Below are positions 1 through 10,152 of a DNA stretch of 64,000 bases, in pieces; position 1 is the first letter of the stretch, and each line of letters starts with the position of its first letter. Source of the stretch: Gelidibacter salicanalis (GTDB lineage: Bacteria > Bacteroidota > Bacteroidia > Flavobacteriales > Flavobacteriaceae); NCBI RefSeq assembly GCF_016469035.1, contig NZ_JAEHJZ010000039.1, positions 264-64,263 on the forward strand. Direction: 5' to 3'. Position numbers and translations under genes: made by a program. Under the pieces are notes generated by a model. It was not told the DNA's origin. It saw nothing but the letters and a program-made list of their open reading frames with translations, and did not search any database.

Positions 1-109
1 AGAGCGAGGAACGAGTGACGAGAAATCTTATAATACTATGATTCCTCTTCGTGCCTCATTCGGAATGACAAACTATTTTCAGAAAAGAATTTCATTCTTT
101 TGTTTAAAA

Positions 110-130
110 CTATGGATTTCCAATCCATAG
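110..130 (-). terminator. hairpin downstream of the first GH20 gene
   Basis: A perfect 9-bp inverted repeat (110-118 and 122-130) with a 3-base loop lies just past the stop codon of the leftward GH20 gene. On the minus strand it is followed by a weak T-run, so it is probably its terminator. The remaining 1-109 holds no gene that I can support. Confidence 0.55.
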
Positions 131-134
131 TGGT

Positions 135-1799
135 TTATTTTTTTTCGGCTTTGGCTTTTTCTTCTGCTTCAAGCTTGTCAGAATCTTTAAAATAATTGAT
201 TCCTACACTGTCCCAATGCTGTTGCATTTTTTTAAGAGCGACTTTAAAACTGTCATAATCTTTGTTTTCCAACTCCGTCCAGCCCACTTCAGCATAAGCC
301 GCTATTCTTGGGAATGTTTGTCTTTCAACATCAGCATGTGTTGGGGTCCATTCACTCCACATTTGAGCTCCCGTACCATAAATGTTTTTGTGATATTGCA
401 CATCCAATCCTTCCGGGATAGGGTCAAAATCATATGCTTTTTTCAAAGGGATGGACGTGTAGCCATAATCCAAATACGTGCTACTATGTAATGAATTTAC
501 AATGGCATACCCATTTTTAGCAGCATCAGATAATAATTCCAAATCGCCTTTCCAGAAATGAACGATTACGTTTTTAGCCAATTCGGTTTCGGCTTCTTGG
601 TCTCCTTTCTTTTCAGCAAAATCGGTATGAATGTTTTTTCCTAAAATTTCATTCCATCCCATCATGCGTCTGCCATTGTCTCCAATATATTGAGAAATTT
701 TATTGGTAAAATCAATTTGTAAATCAGCAGGTGTATTGATATTGTGTTCTTTCATGTATTTTTGAACCGAAGCAGATTTCTCCCACACTTCATAACCTAC
801 TTCATCACCACCAATATGGATGACTTCAGAAGGGAACAATTCGAATAATTCAGTCAATACATCCTTAATAAATGTAATAACTTCAGGTTTAGTAACGTCA
901 TAATTATCATAAAGACGCCCGAATGTGACTGGGACGTCAATATCGACACCAGCAGTTCCCAACCATGTGTAAGCAGCAATGGCTGCACTGGAGTGACCTG
1001 GCATTTCAAATTCTGGAACTACGTTAATGTTCCGTGCTTTGGCATAAGCAACAATATCTTTTATTTGCTCTTGAGTGTAGAATCCACCGTGTGGTTCACC
1101 TGAGGTTTTTCCACTTTTCCAAGTTTCAATTTCAGTGTCTGCACGAAATGCACCAACTTCAGTTAAGAGGGGATATTTCTTTATTTCTACGCGCCAGCCG
1201 GCATCATCAATCAAATGCCAATGCAAAGTGTTCATTTTTAACAACGCCATTTGGTCAATCATTCTTTTAGCGTGTTCCTCGCCATGAAAGTAACGTGAAT
1301 CGTCAATCATATAGGCACGCCATTTAAAACGCGGACTGTCCTGAATTGTAACTGACGGAATTAAATAGCTAGTGTTTTTAGTGCCTTCACCAGTTTCAAT
1401 GGCTACCAATTGTTTTAATGTTTGTACGCCATAAAAATAGCCCGCAGCATCATTAGCTAAAATGCGTATTTTTTTTGGTGTAACCGTAAGCTCATAAGCC
1501 TCTGGCCCTAAGCTTTCATTTTGTTCAAAAGTGATGCTGGCGTCATTACTGTCACTTGATGTGATGTTTTGACCTGAAGTTTCTGCCAAATACTTTTGTA
1601 AATCTTCAGCGGCCGTTTTTTGGGCGTCATGATTTGTAGACATCGTTTGATCAGCAGTGATCTTAAAAGAACCTTCATTCAACTTTAAAGAATTGGGTTG
1701 CGGTAGTACGGCTATTTCAGATGCCGTAAAGGATTTTGTTTTTACAGCACAATTTGTTAAGGTAAAGAGACCGATTAAAGTAAATAAAATAAATTTCAT
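135..1799 (-). CDS. GH20 beta-N-acetylhexosaminidase, lipoprotein
   Basis: Exo-acting hexosaminidase that would remove terminal beta-linked GlcNAc or GalNAc from glycans. The 554-residue protein starts with a lipoprotein signal (lipobox LTNC, Cys17), so it is predicted to be membrane-anchored. An N-terminal GH20b-type alpha/beta domain covers about 28-150 and the catalytic barrel about 155-510. The GH20 signature HIGGDE is at 328-333; Asp332-Glu333 are the stabiliser/acid pair of the family's substrate-assisted mechanism. It is the last gene of a leftward cluster with another GH20, an M28 peptidase and a GH29 fucosidase, but is separated from the M28 gene by 284 bp, so it may have its own promoter. 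The C-terminus is rich in Lys and Glu. The family assignment is secure; linkage specificity is not. Confidence 0.93.
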   Translation of the reverse strand: MKFILFTLIGLFTLTNCAVKTKSFTASEIAVLPQPNSLKLNEGSFKITADQTMSTNHDAQKTAAEDLQKYLAETSGQNITSSDSNDASITFEQNESLGPEAYELTVTPKKIRILANDAAGYFYGVQTLKQLVAIETGEGTKNTSYLIPSVTIQDSPRFKWRAYMIDDSRYFHGEEHAKRMIDQMALLKMNTLHWHLIDDAGWRVEIKKYPLLTEVGAFRADTEIETWKSGKTSGEPHGGFYTQEQIKDIVAYAKARNINVVPEFEMPGHSSAAIAAYTWLGTAGVDIDVPVTFGRLYDNYDVTKPEVITFIKDVLTELFELFPSEVIHIGGDEVGYEVWEKSASVQKYMKEHNINTPADLQIDFTNKISQYIGDNGRRMMGWNEILGKNIHTDFAEKKGDQEAETELAKNVIVHFWKGDLELLSDAAKNGYAIVNSLHSSTYLDYGYTSIPLKKAYDFDPIPEGLDVQYHKNIYGTGAQMWSEWTPTHADVERQTFPRIAAYAEVGWTELENKDYDSFKVALKKMQQHWDSVGINYFKDSDKLEAEEKAKAEKK

Positions 1800-2083
1800 T
1801 ATTTAGTGTTTAGGGATTATAGGTGAATTCAAATTTTGTTCAAAAAGTTATAATGTTAATTGATTGTTAGCGTTGCACTTATTATATATTTTTTCATCGT
1901 TTTAAGCTATTACGGTCAATTTGAATAGCCCTAAGTTTTACTTTCTAATTCTCAAAAAACAATCTGAAAATATATGAACATAAAGACAGTTTTAAAAATC
2001 ATTTCGACGTACGACTACGCTACACAGTTGGAGGCATTTAAGGATATTCATTTTATGTGTTTTCATGATGATTACCGATGACT

Positions 2084-3040
2084 CTAATCTTGTGGAATAA
2101 ATTCCATCTTATAATTGGTAGTTGCAAGTTGCATTATTGCAGTATATATGAAATCGCTGACCTGTTTGTGTCCAGGGAAGTTGATTAAATCGACTGTATC
2201 TTCTGGTCTATGGTATTGTGGATGCGCCCCCGTATGAATTCCCAAAACAGATAAGCCCGCTTTGTAAAATGACACATGGTCAGAACCACCAACGGAGCCT
2301 GCATGCACCACCGGAGTTAAACCTAAAGATTCTCCTAAATTTTGCAGTAAGGCAACGCCACCAGGAAACGTACCAGCGCCATTCATATACACATGATTAG
2401 CAGTATTGAGTCTGCCCACCATATCCATATTGATCATTAGTTTAATTTGTGTAAGCGGCACTAATGGATTATCTACAAAATATTGACTTCCTAATAAACC
2501 TTGTTCTTCTGCACCAAAGGCAATAAAAATAACGCTGCGCTTTAAGCTTTGTTTGTTAGCGGCTATCTTTTCGGCTATCTCTAACAAAGCAGCGGTGCCA
2601 CTAGCATTATCATCCGCACCATAATGAATGGTGTTTTTTTGATCTGATTTGGAGGAAGGCCCACCCATACCCAAATGGTCATAATGGGCACCTAAGATTA
2701 TGTATTCATCTTTTAATAACGGATCAGTGCCTTCAACAAAAGCAACAACATTAGAAGTTTTTACTAGTCGTTTTTCAGGTACTCCTTTGGCCACACGTAA
2801 TTTCGCCTTAAATTTCTGTCTATAAGATTTCCCTAAAGGAAGAAGGCCCTGCTTTTTGAAATCTTTCTGAATATAGCTTACCACAGCACGGTTGGCTTTA
2901 GTGCCGGGAAATCGGCCCGCATTTTTTTCAGAAGCTAAAAATGAAATATGATCTTTTAGCTCATTCTCCGTGATGTCAGATTGCGAAAATCCACTAAAGC
3001 ATAAAGTGCTTATTAGTAAAAATAGGAGTGTTTTTCTCAT
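2084..3040 (-). CDS. secreted M28-family zinc aminopeptidase
   Basis: A 318-residue exported metallopeptidase with an Sec-type signal peptide (about 1-20, ending FSQ). The M28 metal-site motifs are all present: HYD (His119, Asp121), ADDNASG (bridging Asp143), GAEE (Glu178/Glu179), NMDMVG (Asp206) and the late His in YHRPED (His277). This family trims N-terminal residues from peptides; a periplasmic role is inferred. Its ATG overlaps the stop codon of the upstream GH20 gene by 4 bp (ATGA), so the two are translationally coupled. That coupling suggests trimming of peptide left after glycoprotein deglycosylation and M60 proteolysis. The exact specificity cannot be read from the sequence. Confidence 0.88.
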   Translation of the reverse strand: MRKTLLFLLISTLCFSGFSQSDITENELKDHISFLASEKNAGRFPGTKANRAVVSYIQKDFKKQGLLPLGKSYRQKFKAKLRVAKGVPEKRLVKTSNVVAFVEGTDPLLKDEYIILGAHYDHLGMGGPSSKSDQKNTIHYGADDNASGTAALLEIAEKIAANKQSLKRSVIFIAFGAEEQGLLGSQYFVDNPLVPLTQIKLMINMDMVGRLNTANHVYMNGAGTFPGGVALLQNLGESLGLTPVVHAGSVGGSDHVSFYKAGLSVLGIHTGAHPQYHRPEDTVDLINFPGHKQVSDFIYTAIMQLATTNYKMEFIPQD

Positions 3041-4752
3041 GGTTTTGTTTGTTGTAGGGTGTCTTTTTTGGATTCAAAAACGTGTTTCGCGTAATTCAAA
3101 TCCATAGCGTCGTATCGGTGTTTCATCGTATTTAAACGCAATTTGAAATCGTCCCAATTTCTGGCCTCTTTTTGAGTCCAAACCACTTCTGATAAAGCAG
3201 TCATTCTTGGTAAAATCATATATTCTACATCATCAGTAGTGTCCATATACTCGGTCCAAACATTGCCTTGTGCGCCTAAAACATACGAGCTTTCTTCTTC
3301 TGATAATTCATTGGGAACAGGCTCATAAGCATACACATCTGCCACCGTTGTTTTTCCGCCTATGGCTAAAGGCTCATTGTCTTTATCTTCAGTTTGATAA
3401 TGATCAAAATAACAAGAATGTCCCGGAGTCATAATAACATCGTGATGCTGTTTGGCTGCTTCAATTCCACCTTTTTCACCTCGCCAAGACATGACTGTAG
3501 CATTTGGTGCCAATCCACCTTCCAAGATTTCATCCCAGCCAATGATTTTTTTGCCGTTGGCATTCAAATATTTTTCAATACGCTGGATAAAATAACTTTG
3601 CAATTCATGTTCATCCGCTAAATTATTGTCTTTTATTCGTTTTTGGCAATCGGGACATCTTTTCCAATTGGATTTTGGACATTCATCACCACCAATATGG
3701 ATATATTCTGATGGGAATAACGGAATTACTTCTGCTAAAACATCCTCCAGAAATTGGAATGTTTGTTCATCTCCAGCACAAAATACATCGTCAAAAACGC
3801 CCCAAGTTTCCTGTACAATTTTTGGGGTGCCGTTGGCTTGAGCTTCTTTTCCGGCTTTTGAACCCATATCTTTAGTAACTATTGTAGGTTCTTCAGGAAA
3901 ACAGCTTAAAAAGGGATAAGCGGCAATAGCGGCGCTGGCGTGGCCGGGCAATTCTATTTCTGGAATGACCGTCACATGTCTTTCTGTAGCATACTTTACA
4001 ATATCTTTCACCTCTTCTTGCGTATAGAATCCGCTATATTCCGTTTCGTCATTTCCTGTACCGGGGTGATGGCCTATAATTGTACCATATCTTTTTGAAC
4101 CTATTTCGGTTAGTTTTGGGTATTTTTTAATTTCTATGCGCCAGCCTTGATCTTCAGTTAAATGCCAATGGAAGGTGTTCATTTTGTGCATTGCCAATAA
4201 ATCGATATATTTTTTAATGAATGCCACAGGAAACATATGTCGCGCAACATCAAGATGCATGCCTCTGTAGGCAAATCGTGGATGGTCTTTTATCTCTACT
4301 GCTGGAATGGTCAAGTCTGATGTTTGCTGGGTTTCAGAATTGCTTGACACTGGTATTAATTGGCGTAATGTTTGAATGCCATAAAACACACCCTTTGACG
4401 TTTTGCCTGAAATAACAATGTTGTCATAGGTTACGGAAACTTCATAGCCTTCTTCATTTTCAATAGCGTCATCAATTTTCAACTGGATAGTTCCAGACGT
4501 GCCTGATTCAAAATCAATAGTGGCATTGGTAAGAAGACTTAACATGTCTGCCAAATAATCGCCCTCATGTTCTAATCCAGCAGCTGCAGAAACGGTAGTT
4601 TTTGAATCTACTACAAAACGACCGGTTTGCATTTCTAAAGACTCTGGTTTCGGAATGATTTGATAATCTGAAGTCGCATTTTGATAGTCTTTATTCGGAT
4701 TGTTGCAGGCAAAAAACAGAATGGAGATAATTAGCGCTAATGAAATTTTCAT
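3037..4752 (-). CDS. GH20 beta-N-acetylhexosaminidase, lipoprotein
   Basis: Second beta-hexosaminidase of the cluster, 571 residues, with lipobox FFAC (Cys16). A GH20b domain covers about 30-155 and the catalytic barrel about 160-540. HIGGDE is at 352-357, with the catalytic pair Asp356-Glu357. Compared with the GH20 at 135-1799 it carries an insertion with several Cys residues around 280-330 and CPKSNWKRCPDC after the active site, so the two are paralogues of different subtype, not a recent duplication. It starts 29 bp after the GH29 gene and overlaps the M28 gene by 4 bp, so GH29, GH20 and M28 form one leftward operon. Substrate is inferred to be a terminal beta-GlcNAc/GalNAc of O- or N-glycans. 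Confidence 0.93.
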   Translation of the reverse strand: MKISLALIISILFFACNNPNKDYQNATSDYQIIPKPESLEMQTGRFVVDSKTTVSAAAGLEHEGDYLADMLSLLTNATIDFESGTSGTIQLKIDDAIENEEGYEVSVTYDNIVISGKTSKGVFYGIQTLRQLIPVSSNSETQQTSDLTIPAVEIKDHPRFAYRGMHLDVARHMFPVAFIKKYIDLLAMHKMNTFHWHLTEDQGWRIEIKKYPKLTEIGSKRYGTIIGHHPGTGNDETEYSGFYTQEEVKDIVKYATERHVTVIPEIELPGHASAAIAAYPFLSCFPEEPTIVTKDMGSKAGKEAQANGTPKIVQETWGVFDDVFCAGDEQTFQFLEDVLAEVIPLFPSEYIHIGGDECPKSNWKRCPDCQKRIKDNNLADEHELQSYFIQRIEKYLNANGKKIIGWDEILEGGLAPNATVMSWRGEKGGIEAAKQHHDVIMTPGHSCYFDHYQTEDKDNEPLAIGGKTTVADVYAYEPVPNELSEEESSYVLGAQGNVWTEYMDTTDDVEYMILPRMTALSEVVWTQKEARNWDDFKLRLNTMKHRYDAMDLNYAKHVFESKKDTLQQTKP

Positions 4753-4781
4753 GTGAATAGGTTATTTAATTTATAATAGGA

Positions 4782-6869
4782 TTATTTCGTGATAACGCCA
4801 ATTTCAGCAATAAGGGCGTCATCTTTATCATTCATTATTTTATTGGCTACCAGTCTGATATATCTTACAGAAGTAGCTTTTGAAAATGTGATTTTCTGTT
4901 GTATAGGATTCGCGATAATATTCGAAAACTCTCCTTCTGATAGTGTCGTCCAATTTTCACCATCCATGCTTCCGTAAAAGCTATAATGTGTAATGACGCC
5001 AGAAACCCATCGGCCTTGGGTTGGCGTATAGGTAAAACCTTTAATGGCCGTTGTTTCTCCTAAATCAATACTATAATTGGTTAAGGTTTGTGTATTGACG
5101 GACCAGTCTGTTAACGGATTTTCATCAATAGCTTGATCTGTAAGTGAGACACCTTGAAAGGTTGTGATTTTCCAAAGTTTTTTACTAATGTCAAAGCTTT
5201 CGGTGATGACGTCACTTTGGCGCTGGGTTGCCGGATCTATTGAAAACGTTTTTAAAGTGGTGGGTTGGTCAATAGCGATGGGAGCTAGATATTTAGAAGA
5301 GGACGTGCTTGGTTCCTCGCTATTTAAAGTATAGTATATTGTTAGTCCATCTTCTGGAGTTTGGAGACTTACTAATCCCTGCTTGTTCCTGCTCATTTTA
5401 GGAACGTCAACAATTAATGGTGCATGATAAACAGCGATATTTGAGATTATAGGACTGCCTTTTGCACCTTCAATATTCAGCCTGATTTTTGTTGCTTTGG
5501 TATCATCAAGTCTTAAAATACGTTTATAACCTATGGTCGTTTGATTATCTAAAGTTTTCCAAATACCATCAATTTCAGCATCTAAAGAAAATTGGGTCAC
5601 ACGTTGTCCTAACGGGATGTATTCCTGAACTAAGAATCTATTAAAAAGCGTTGGTTTGCCAAAGTCGATGGTGATGGATGCATTAGTGATATCATCATTA
5701 GTAGTCCAATATGTGGTTTTATCGCTATCTACTGCTCGATCTGACTTATACCTAGATGTGTTCCCACGGGTATGGTTAGCCGAAGTTTTTGCGTTCAAAG
5801 CCAAATTAGTTGCAAAATCTTCTTTTAATTGTGCCATTAATTTTTTGAGTTGTCTTTCGTCATTTTCGTGAACCAAACCTCTGCGGTCAACCGGAAGGTT
5901 CAGTAGTAGCGTGCTATTTTGACCAACCGATTTATAGTAAATTTCCAATAATTCCTTCAAAGTCTTCACCTTGTTGTCCTCTGATTTGTGATAATACCAA
6001 CCCGGCCGGATGGAAACATCGGCTTCGGCAGGCACCCAGTGTGTACCGTTTTCTTGGCCCATGGCGTATTTTTTACTGTATTCTGGCATGCCGCCATAAA
6101 TGGAATCTCTTAACAATGGAGACCAAGTGGTTTCATAAGCATAACCATGTTCATTGCCTACCCAACGTGCATCGGGTCCACTGTCACTCCAAATAATAGC
6201 GTTAGGTTGTAATTTCCGGATTAAGGCAATGGTGTTTTTCCAATCGTAATAGGATTTTTTATCTACGGTACGGATCTCTCTGGCGCCGCCATAATAACCA
6301 TCGCCACCATTGGCACCATCAAACCAAACTTCAAAAATGTCGCCATAGTTGGTTAATAATTCGGTCAGTTGATTTCTAAAGTATTCAATATATTCAGGTT
6401 TGCCATAATCGGGGTGATTTCGATCCCATGGCGAGAGGTAAATCCCCATTTTAAGCCCATATTCCCTGCAGGCTTCAGCCAATTCTTTGACCACATCGCC
6501 TTTGCCGTTTTTCCAAGGCGAATTCTTTACGGAATAATCGGTATATTCTGAAGGCCATAAACAAAATCCGTCGTGATGCTTATTGGTTAAAATGAGTCCT
6601 TTCATGCCAGCTTCTTTGGCTATTCTTGCCCATTGTCTTGCATCTAATTCAGAGGGATTAAATAAATCTGGCGATTTATCGCCATAACCCCATTCGTCAT
6701 CCGTAAAGGTGTTAATGCTAAAATGGATAAACCCGTAAAACTCCATGTCTTGCCATGCCAATTGCTGGTCACTCGGTGTAGGGCCTACAGCTTTTGGTGG
6801 TGGTACAGATGCACACGATTGACATAGGATGATGAGCAAGACTAATGCGGAATTTTGAAGATAGGCCAT
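4782..6869 (-). CDS. GH29 alpha-L-fucosidase with discoidin domains, lipoprotein
   Basis: Removes alpha-linked L-fucose from glycan ends. I start it at 6869 (695 residues) because MAYLQNSALV leads into a proper lipobox (CQSC, Cys19); the longer open frame to 6998 adds 43 residues with no homology signal. The GH29 catalytic domain covers about 30-385, with the nucleophile in VWFDG (Asp184). It is followed by an F5/8 type C (CBM32-like) domain at about 400-500, an Fn3-associated/CHB_HEX_C-like segment (YYTLNSEEPS) at about 505-565 and a second F5/8 type C domain to the end. Two discoidin modules suit binding of galactose/HexNAc-type ligands. It is the first gene of the leftward operon. Linkage (alpha-1,2 or alpha-1,3/4) is not determinable. 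Confidence 0.9.
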   Translation of the reverse strand: MAYLQNSALVLLIILCQSCASVPPPKAVGPTPSDQQLAWQDMEFYGFIHFSINTFTDDEWGYGDKSPDLFNPSELDARQWARIAKEAGMKGLILTNKHHDGFCLWPSEYTDYSVKNSPWKNGKGDVVKELAEACREYGLKMGIYLSPWDRNHPDYGKPEYIEYFRNQLTELLTNYGDIFEVWFDGANGGDGYYGGAREIRTVDKKSYYDWKNTIALIRKLQPNAIIWSDSGPDARWVGNEHGYAYETTWSPLLRDSIYGGMPEYSKKYAMGQENGTHWVPAEADVSIRPGWYYHKSEDNKVKTLKELLEIYYKSVGQNSTLLLNLPVDRRGLVHENDERQLKKLMAQLKEDFATNLALNAKTSANHTRGNTSRYKSDRAVDSDKTTYWTTNDDITNASITIDFGKPTLFNRFLVQEYIPLGQRVTQFSLDAEIDGIWKTLDNQTTIGYKRILRLDDTKATKIRLNIEGAKGSPIISNIAVYHAPLIVDVPKMSRNKQGLVSLQTPEDGLTIYYTLNSEEPSTSSSKYLAPIAIDQPTTLKTFSIDPATQRQSDVITESFDISKKLWKITTFQGVSLTDQAIDENPLTDWSVNTQTLTNYSIDLGETTAIKGFTYTPTQGRWVSGVITHYSFYGSMDGENWTTLSEGEFSNIIANPIQQKITFSKATSVRYIRLVANKIMNDKDDALIAEIGVITK

Positions 6870-7529
6870 GTTGGGTTTTCTTGTTGAAATGTTTTGGATG
6901 CATAAGATAAGGCTGAACGTAAACAAGCATTGTAAACCGTGGCTAGTAAGCATCTGACTGATGAGGCTAAAGATAACAATAATAGGGAATGGAGCCACCT
7001 ATGCTTTAAAGGAGTTGTAGTCGTAATTCGTCAAAATGGGGTATTATTTAATCAATAGAATAGTCTACGCAAAAATCTAGAAAGAAAACGGATCGAAATC
7101 GAGGCAAGTGAGGGGATTGAATTTTAAAATTATAAATTCTGAGATCAATTATTGGTACATTGAAACCGCTTAGAGAGATTAAAATGCGGACTGTTGGATT
7201 GGTATCAACTGCGTCTTGTTGGTTAACTTATTTTATAAAAATCGAAGCGCAAGTCCAATTAATTTAAAAGTTGAATATTCCTTGAAAAAGAGAAACGAAA
7301 ATAGCTTGATCAAATAAGATGGGTTAACTTCAAAAAAAGCCGTATATCGATTAATATGTAATACATAATACAATTAATCTTATTTTATTAACTTAGCGAC
7401 GTGATTTAATAATGAATACTATCCGTTTTGCTTCATTTGTAATCTGTTGGAGCTGTGAAAAACGAATATAAATTTAATGATTACGTCCGAATTCGAACGA
7501 ATTTTTAATAATAAAGTAATATTTCTAAA
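6870..7529. promoter_or_regulatory. divergent control region between GH29 operon and symporter gene
   Basis: About 660 bp with no convincing gene separates two divergent transcription units. It contains the strong direct-repeat motif listed separately at 7028-7054, a TAnnTTT-like element on the minus strand at 6968-6975, and a weaker motif-like stretch at 7307-7333 nearer the symporter. The rest is AT-rich without recognised features. Confidence 0.6.
7028..7054. promoter_or_regulatory. candidate operator of the hybrid two-component regulator (copy 1)
   Basis: Half-sites TCGTCA (7028-7033) and TAATCA (7049-7054) are spaced 21 bp start to start, with a GGGGTATTATTT core between them. The core is shared with 27630-27656 and partly with 15892-15918. 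On the minus strand a TATCTTTA element lies 53 bp away (6975-6968), the same distance as at both GH109 promoters, though the motif is inverted relative to GH29. Confidence 0.5.
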
Positions 7530-10139
7530 ATGAAGAAACTCCAAAAAGCGGTCCTCTTAATTGCAATCATGCTCACGTGTTTGCCATTATGTAGTCAGGA
7601 AATATCCAAGTTAGATCGTTCAGAATTGCCGGCTTTGCCAGCGGTTAATAGCACTAGCGAATCCATTGGATATGCAGGGATGTTGGGCGGGGCTCATAAC
7701 GGTGTGATTTTGGCTGCCGGAGGCGCTAACTTTCCGGAAGGCAAGCCTTGGGAAGGTGGTAAAAAGGTATGGAGCGCGTCTGTTTTTATTTTAGAACATG
7801 GACAATGGCGACTCTCCACAACACAATTGCCTATGCCTTTAGGGTATTCAGCCTCCGTTAGTACGGCTCAAGGCGTGTTATGTATTGGCGGTAATAATGA
7901 GGGTCTCATAAGTGATAGCGTATTTTTATTGGCTTATAATAAGGTCTCCAAAGAAGTTGATATCACTAAATATCCGAAGCTTCCGGAGCCATTGGCATTT
8001 ACGTCAGCAGTAGTAGATGAAGATTTTGTGTATGTTATTGGAGGTAATTCTAAGGATGGTAGCACGAATTCATTTTATAGATTGTCTTTAAAAGGTAAGC
8101 AAAATTGGGAGCGATTAAAAGATTTTCCGGGACGTCCTAGAGCGCTACATACAACCGCGATACAAGAAACACAAACCACCAAAAAATTATTCGTTATTGG
8201 TGGTCGCTCGGAAAGTCCAGGAAAAAAATCGGAGGCCTTAACCAACTATTTATCTTATGATTTTAAAAATAAAGTTTGGGCTGATGAGGGAGATTTGTTA
8301 ATTAAAGATACACCACGCGTCTTAATGGGCGCTTCAGCCGAGGTCATGGGGTCCATGCACATAATGGTTTATGGCGGTAGTGACGCTGTGCTTTTTGATG
8401 AATTGGAAACGATAGGACGGCAACTGGCTACAACGCCCAATGATTCTACAGCCACTGCATTAACCTCCAGACGTGATGGCATTTTAAATAATCATCCAGG
8501 ATTTTCAAAAGATATTTTGGCTTATAATACCATCACTAAGAAGTGGTTTGTTTATGATCAACTAACTACCCAAATCCCGGTAACCGCACTTGCCTTTAAA
8601 AACAACGGCGATTTTATTATTGTCTCGGGAGAAGTGTCTCCAGGGATTCGAACATCAGGCTCACAAAGCTTTAAGATTGCTGATGCGGCGCATCCTTTCG
8701 GAGTTCTGAACTATACAATTCTTGCTCTGTACTTGCTAATATCTGTACTGATTGGGCTGTATTTTGCACGAAAACAAAAATCAACGGACGATTATTTTTC
8801 AGGTGGTGGCAGGATCCCTTGGTGGGCTTCAGGCTTGAGTGTGTTTGGAACCTTATTGAGTGCCATTACCTTTATGGCCATTCCTGCTAAAGCATTTGTG
8901 ACAGATTGGTCCTTCTTTTTTCTAAATATCACCGCAATCCTTATCACGCCACTTATCGCATTTGTGTTTATTCCATTCTTTAATAAGCTTAAGATAAAAA
9001 CGGCTTATGAATATCTTGAAGATCGGTTTAATTATACAGCTCGTGCTTTTGGAAGTTTCTCTTTTATCTTATTTCAATTAGGCCGGATAGGCATCGTATT
9101 ATTACTACCATCTTTGGCCATTTCTATTGTGACGGGCATCCCTGTGGAAATCAGTATTTTAATTATGGGCGTGCTTTGTGTATTCTACACCACCTTTGGA
9201 GGTATTGAAGCCGTGATTTGGACCGATGTGATGCAGGTAATCGTGCTGCTCGGCGGTAGTGTTTTGGCGGTAGCGTGGATCATGCTTCATACCGAAACCT
9301 CCTTTGGAGATATGATTACGTACGCTTCTGAACGGGATAAATTCAATATAGCCAACATGAATTTTAATTTTACTGAATCGACGTTTTGGGTGGTGTTTAT
9401 TGGTGGACTCGCTTCTGCAATGGTGACCCAAGGTACGGATCAAACCATAGTACAACGGTATTTAACCAGTAGTAGCGTTAAAGATTCTCAAAAAACACTC
9501 TATACCAATGCTGTGCTGACATTGCCGGCAACCATTATCTTTTTTGGGATTGGTACCTTATTATTTATGTTCTATTCTGAAATGCCTGGCAAACTGTCTC
9601 CAGCGATGTCCAATAACGACTCCATTTTTCCGTGGTATATTGTCAGAGAATTGCCGATGGGGGTTTCAGGTTTGTTGGTAGCCGGGATATTTTCTGCAGC
9701 CATGTCCAGTATCAGTAGTAGTTTGAACTCTGTGTCTACAGCCTATTGCAACGATTTTCATATGCATTTTAAGCCAGGGGTCAATGATCATAAATTACTA
9801 AAAATTGCCAGGATTGTAACCGTGGTAACGGGTGTGCTTGGTGTGCTTTTAGCACTATGGATGGCCAGTTCTAATATCAAATCATTATGGGATCAATTTT
9901 ACCGATTCTTAGGGCTTTTTACAGGCGGACTAGGAGGGATGTTCCTTTTGGGGATGCTTACCAAACGTGCTAATGCTACAGGAACTTTAATGGGCTTGGT
10001 AGTGAGTGCGCTGTTGATATGGTATATTAGTGTGTTTACGGAAATCAACTTTTTAATGTACTCCTTCTTTGGGGTGGCCTCTTGTTTTACATTCGGCTAT
10101 ATATTCAGTTTGTTTTTTGGAAAACCTAAAGTTAGATAA
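7530..10139 (+). CDS. Kelch/NanM-like domain fused to sodium:solute symporter
   Basis: An 869-residue fusion. A signal peptide (about 1-22, ending LCSQ) is followed by a Kelch-type beta-propeller at about 30-380 that resembles the cyclically permuted N-acetylneuraminate mutarotase family (GGAHNGVILAAGGANFPEG at 53-71, repeated GG-containing blades). From about 391 to the end it is an SSS-family symporter with about 13 membrane segments and the DDYFSGGGRIPWWASG signature at 420-435. By family knowledge the propeller would convert sugar anomers in the periplasm and hand them to the transporter. Sialic acid is the likely substrate by homology, but no sialidase gene is in the window, so another amino sugar is possible. 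It is monocistronic and divergent from the fucosidase operon. Confidence 0.82.
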   Translation: MKKLQKAVLLIAIMLTCLPLCSQEISKLDRSELPALPAVNSTSESIGYAGMLGGAHNGVILAAGGANFPEGKPWEGGKKVWSASVFILEHGQWRLSTTQLPMPLGYSASVSTAQGVLCIGGNNEGLISDSVFLLAYNKVSKEVDITKYPKLPEPLAFTSAVVDEDFVYVIGGNSKDGSTNSFYRLSLKGKQNWERLKDFPGRPRALHTTAIQETQTTKKLFVIGGRSESPGKKSEALTNYLSYDFKNKVWADEGDLLIKDTPRVLMGASAEVMGSMHIMVYGGSDAVLFDELETIGRQLATTPNDSTATALTSRRDGILNNHPGFSKDILAYNTITKKWFVYDQLTTQIPVTALAFKNNGDFIIVSGEVSPGIRTSGSQSFKIADAAHPFGVLNYTILALYLLISVLIGLYFARKQKSTDDYFSGGGRIPWWASGLSVFGTLLSAITFMAIPAKAFVTDWSFFFLNITAILITPLIAFVFIPFFNKLKIKTAYEYLEDRFNYTARAFGSFSFILFQLGRIGIVLLLPSLAISIVTGIPVEISILIMGVLCVFYTTFGGIEAVIWTDVMQVIVLLGGSVLAVAWIMLHTETSFGDMITYASERDKFNIANMNFNFTESTFWVVFIGGLASAMVTQGTDQTIVQRYLTSSSVKDSQKTLYTNAVLTLPATIIFFGIGTLLFMFYSEMPGKLSPAMSNNDSIFPWYIVRELPMGVSGLLVAGIFSAAMSSISSSLNSVSTAYCNDFHMHFKPGVNDHKLLKIARIVTVVTGVLGVLLALWMASSNIKSLWDQFYRFLGLFTGGLGGMFLLGMLTKRANATGTLMGLVVSALLIWYISVFTEINFLMYSFFGVASCFTFGYIFSLFFGKPKVR

Positions 10140-10152
10140 CAGATAATTAGAG

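Noticed and set aside
1800-2083. A further copy of the 21-bp direct-repeat motif before the first GH20 gene
   Set aside because: A stretch near 1915 (GGTCAATTTGAATAGCCC) looks slightly similar but lacks the second half-site at 21 bp and the conserved core.
6870-6998. N-terminal extension of the GH29 frame by 43 residues
   Set aside because: The extension has no family similarity, and the ATG at 6869 gives a clean lipoprotein signal. The likely -7 element at 6968-6975 would also place the transcript start inside the extension.
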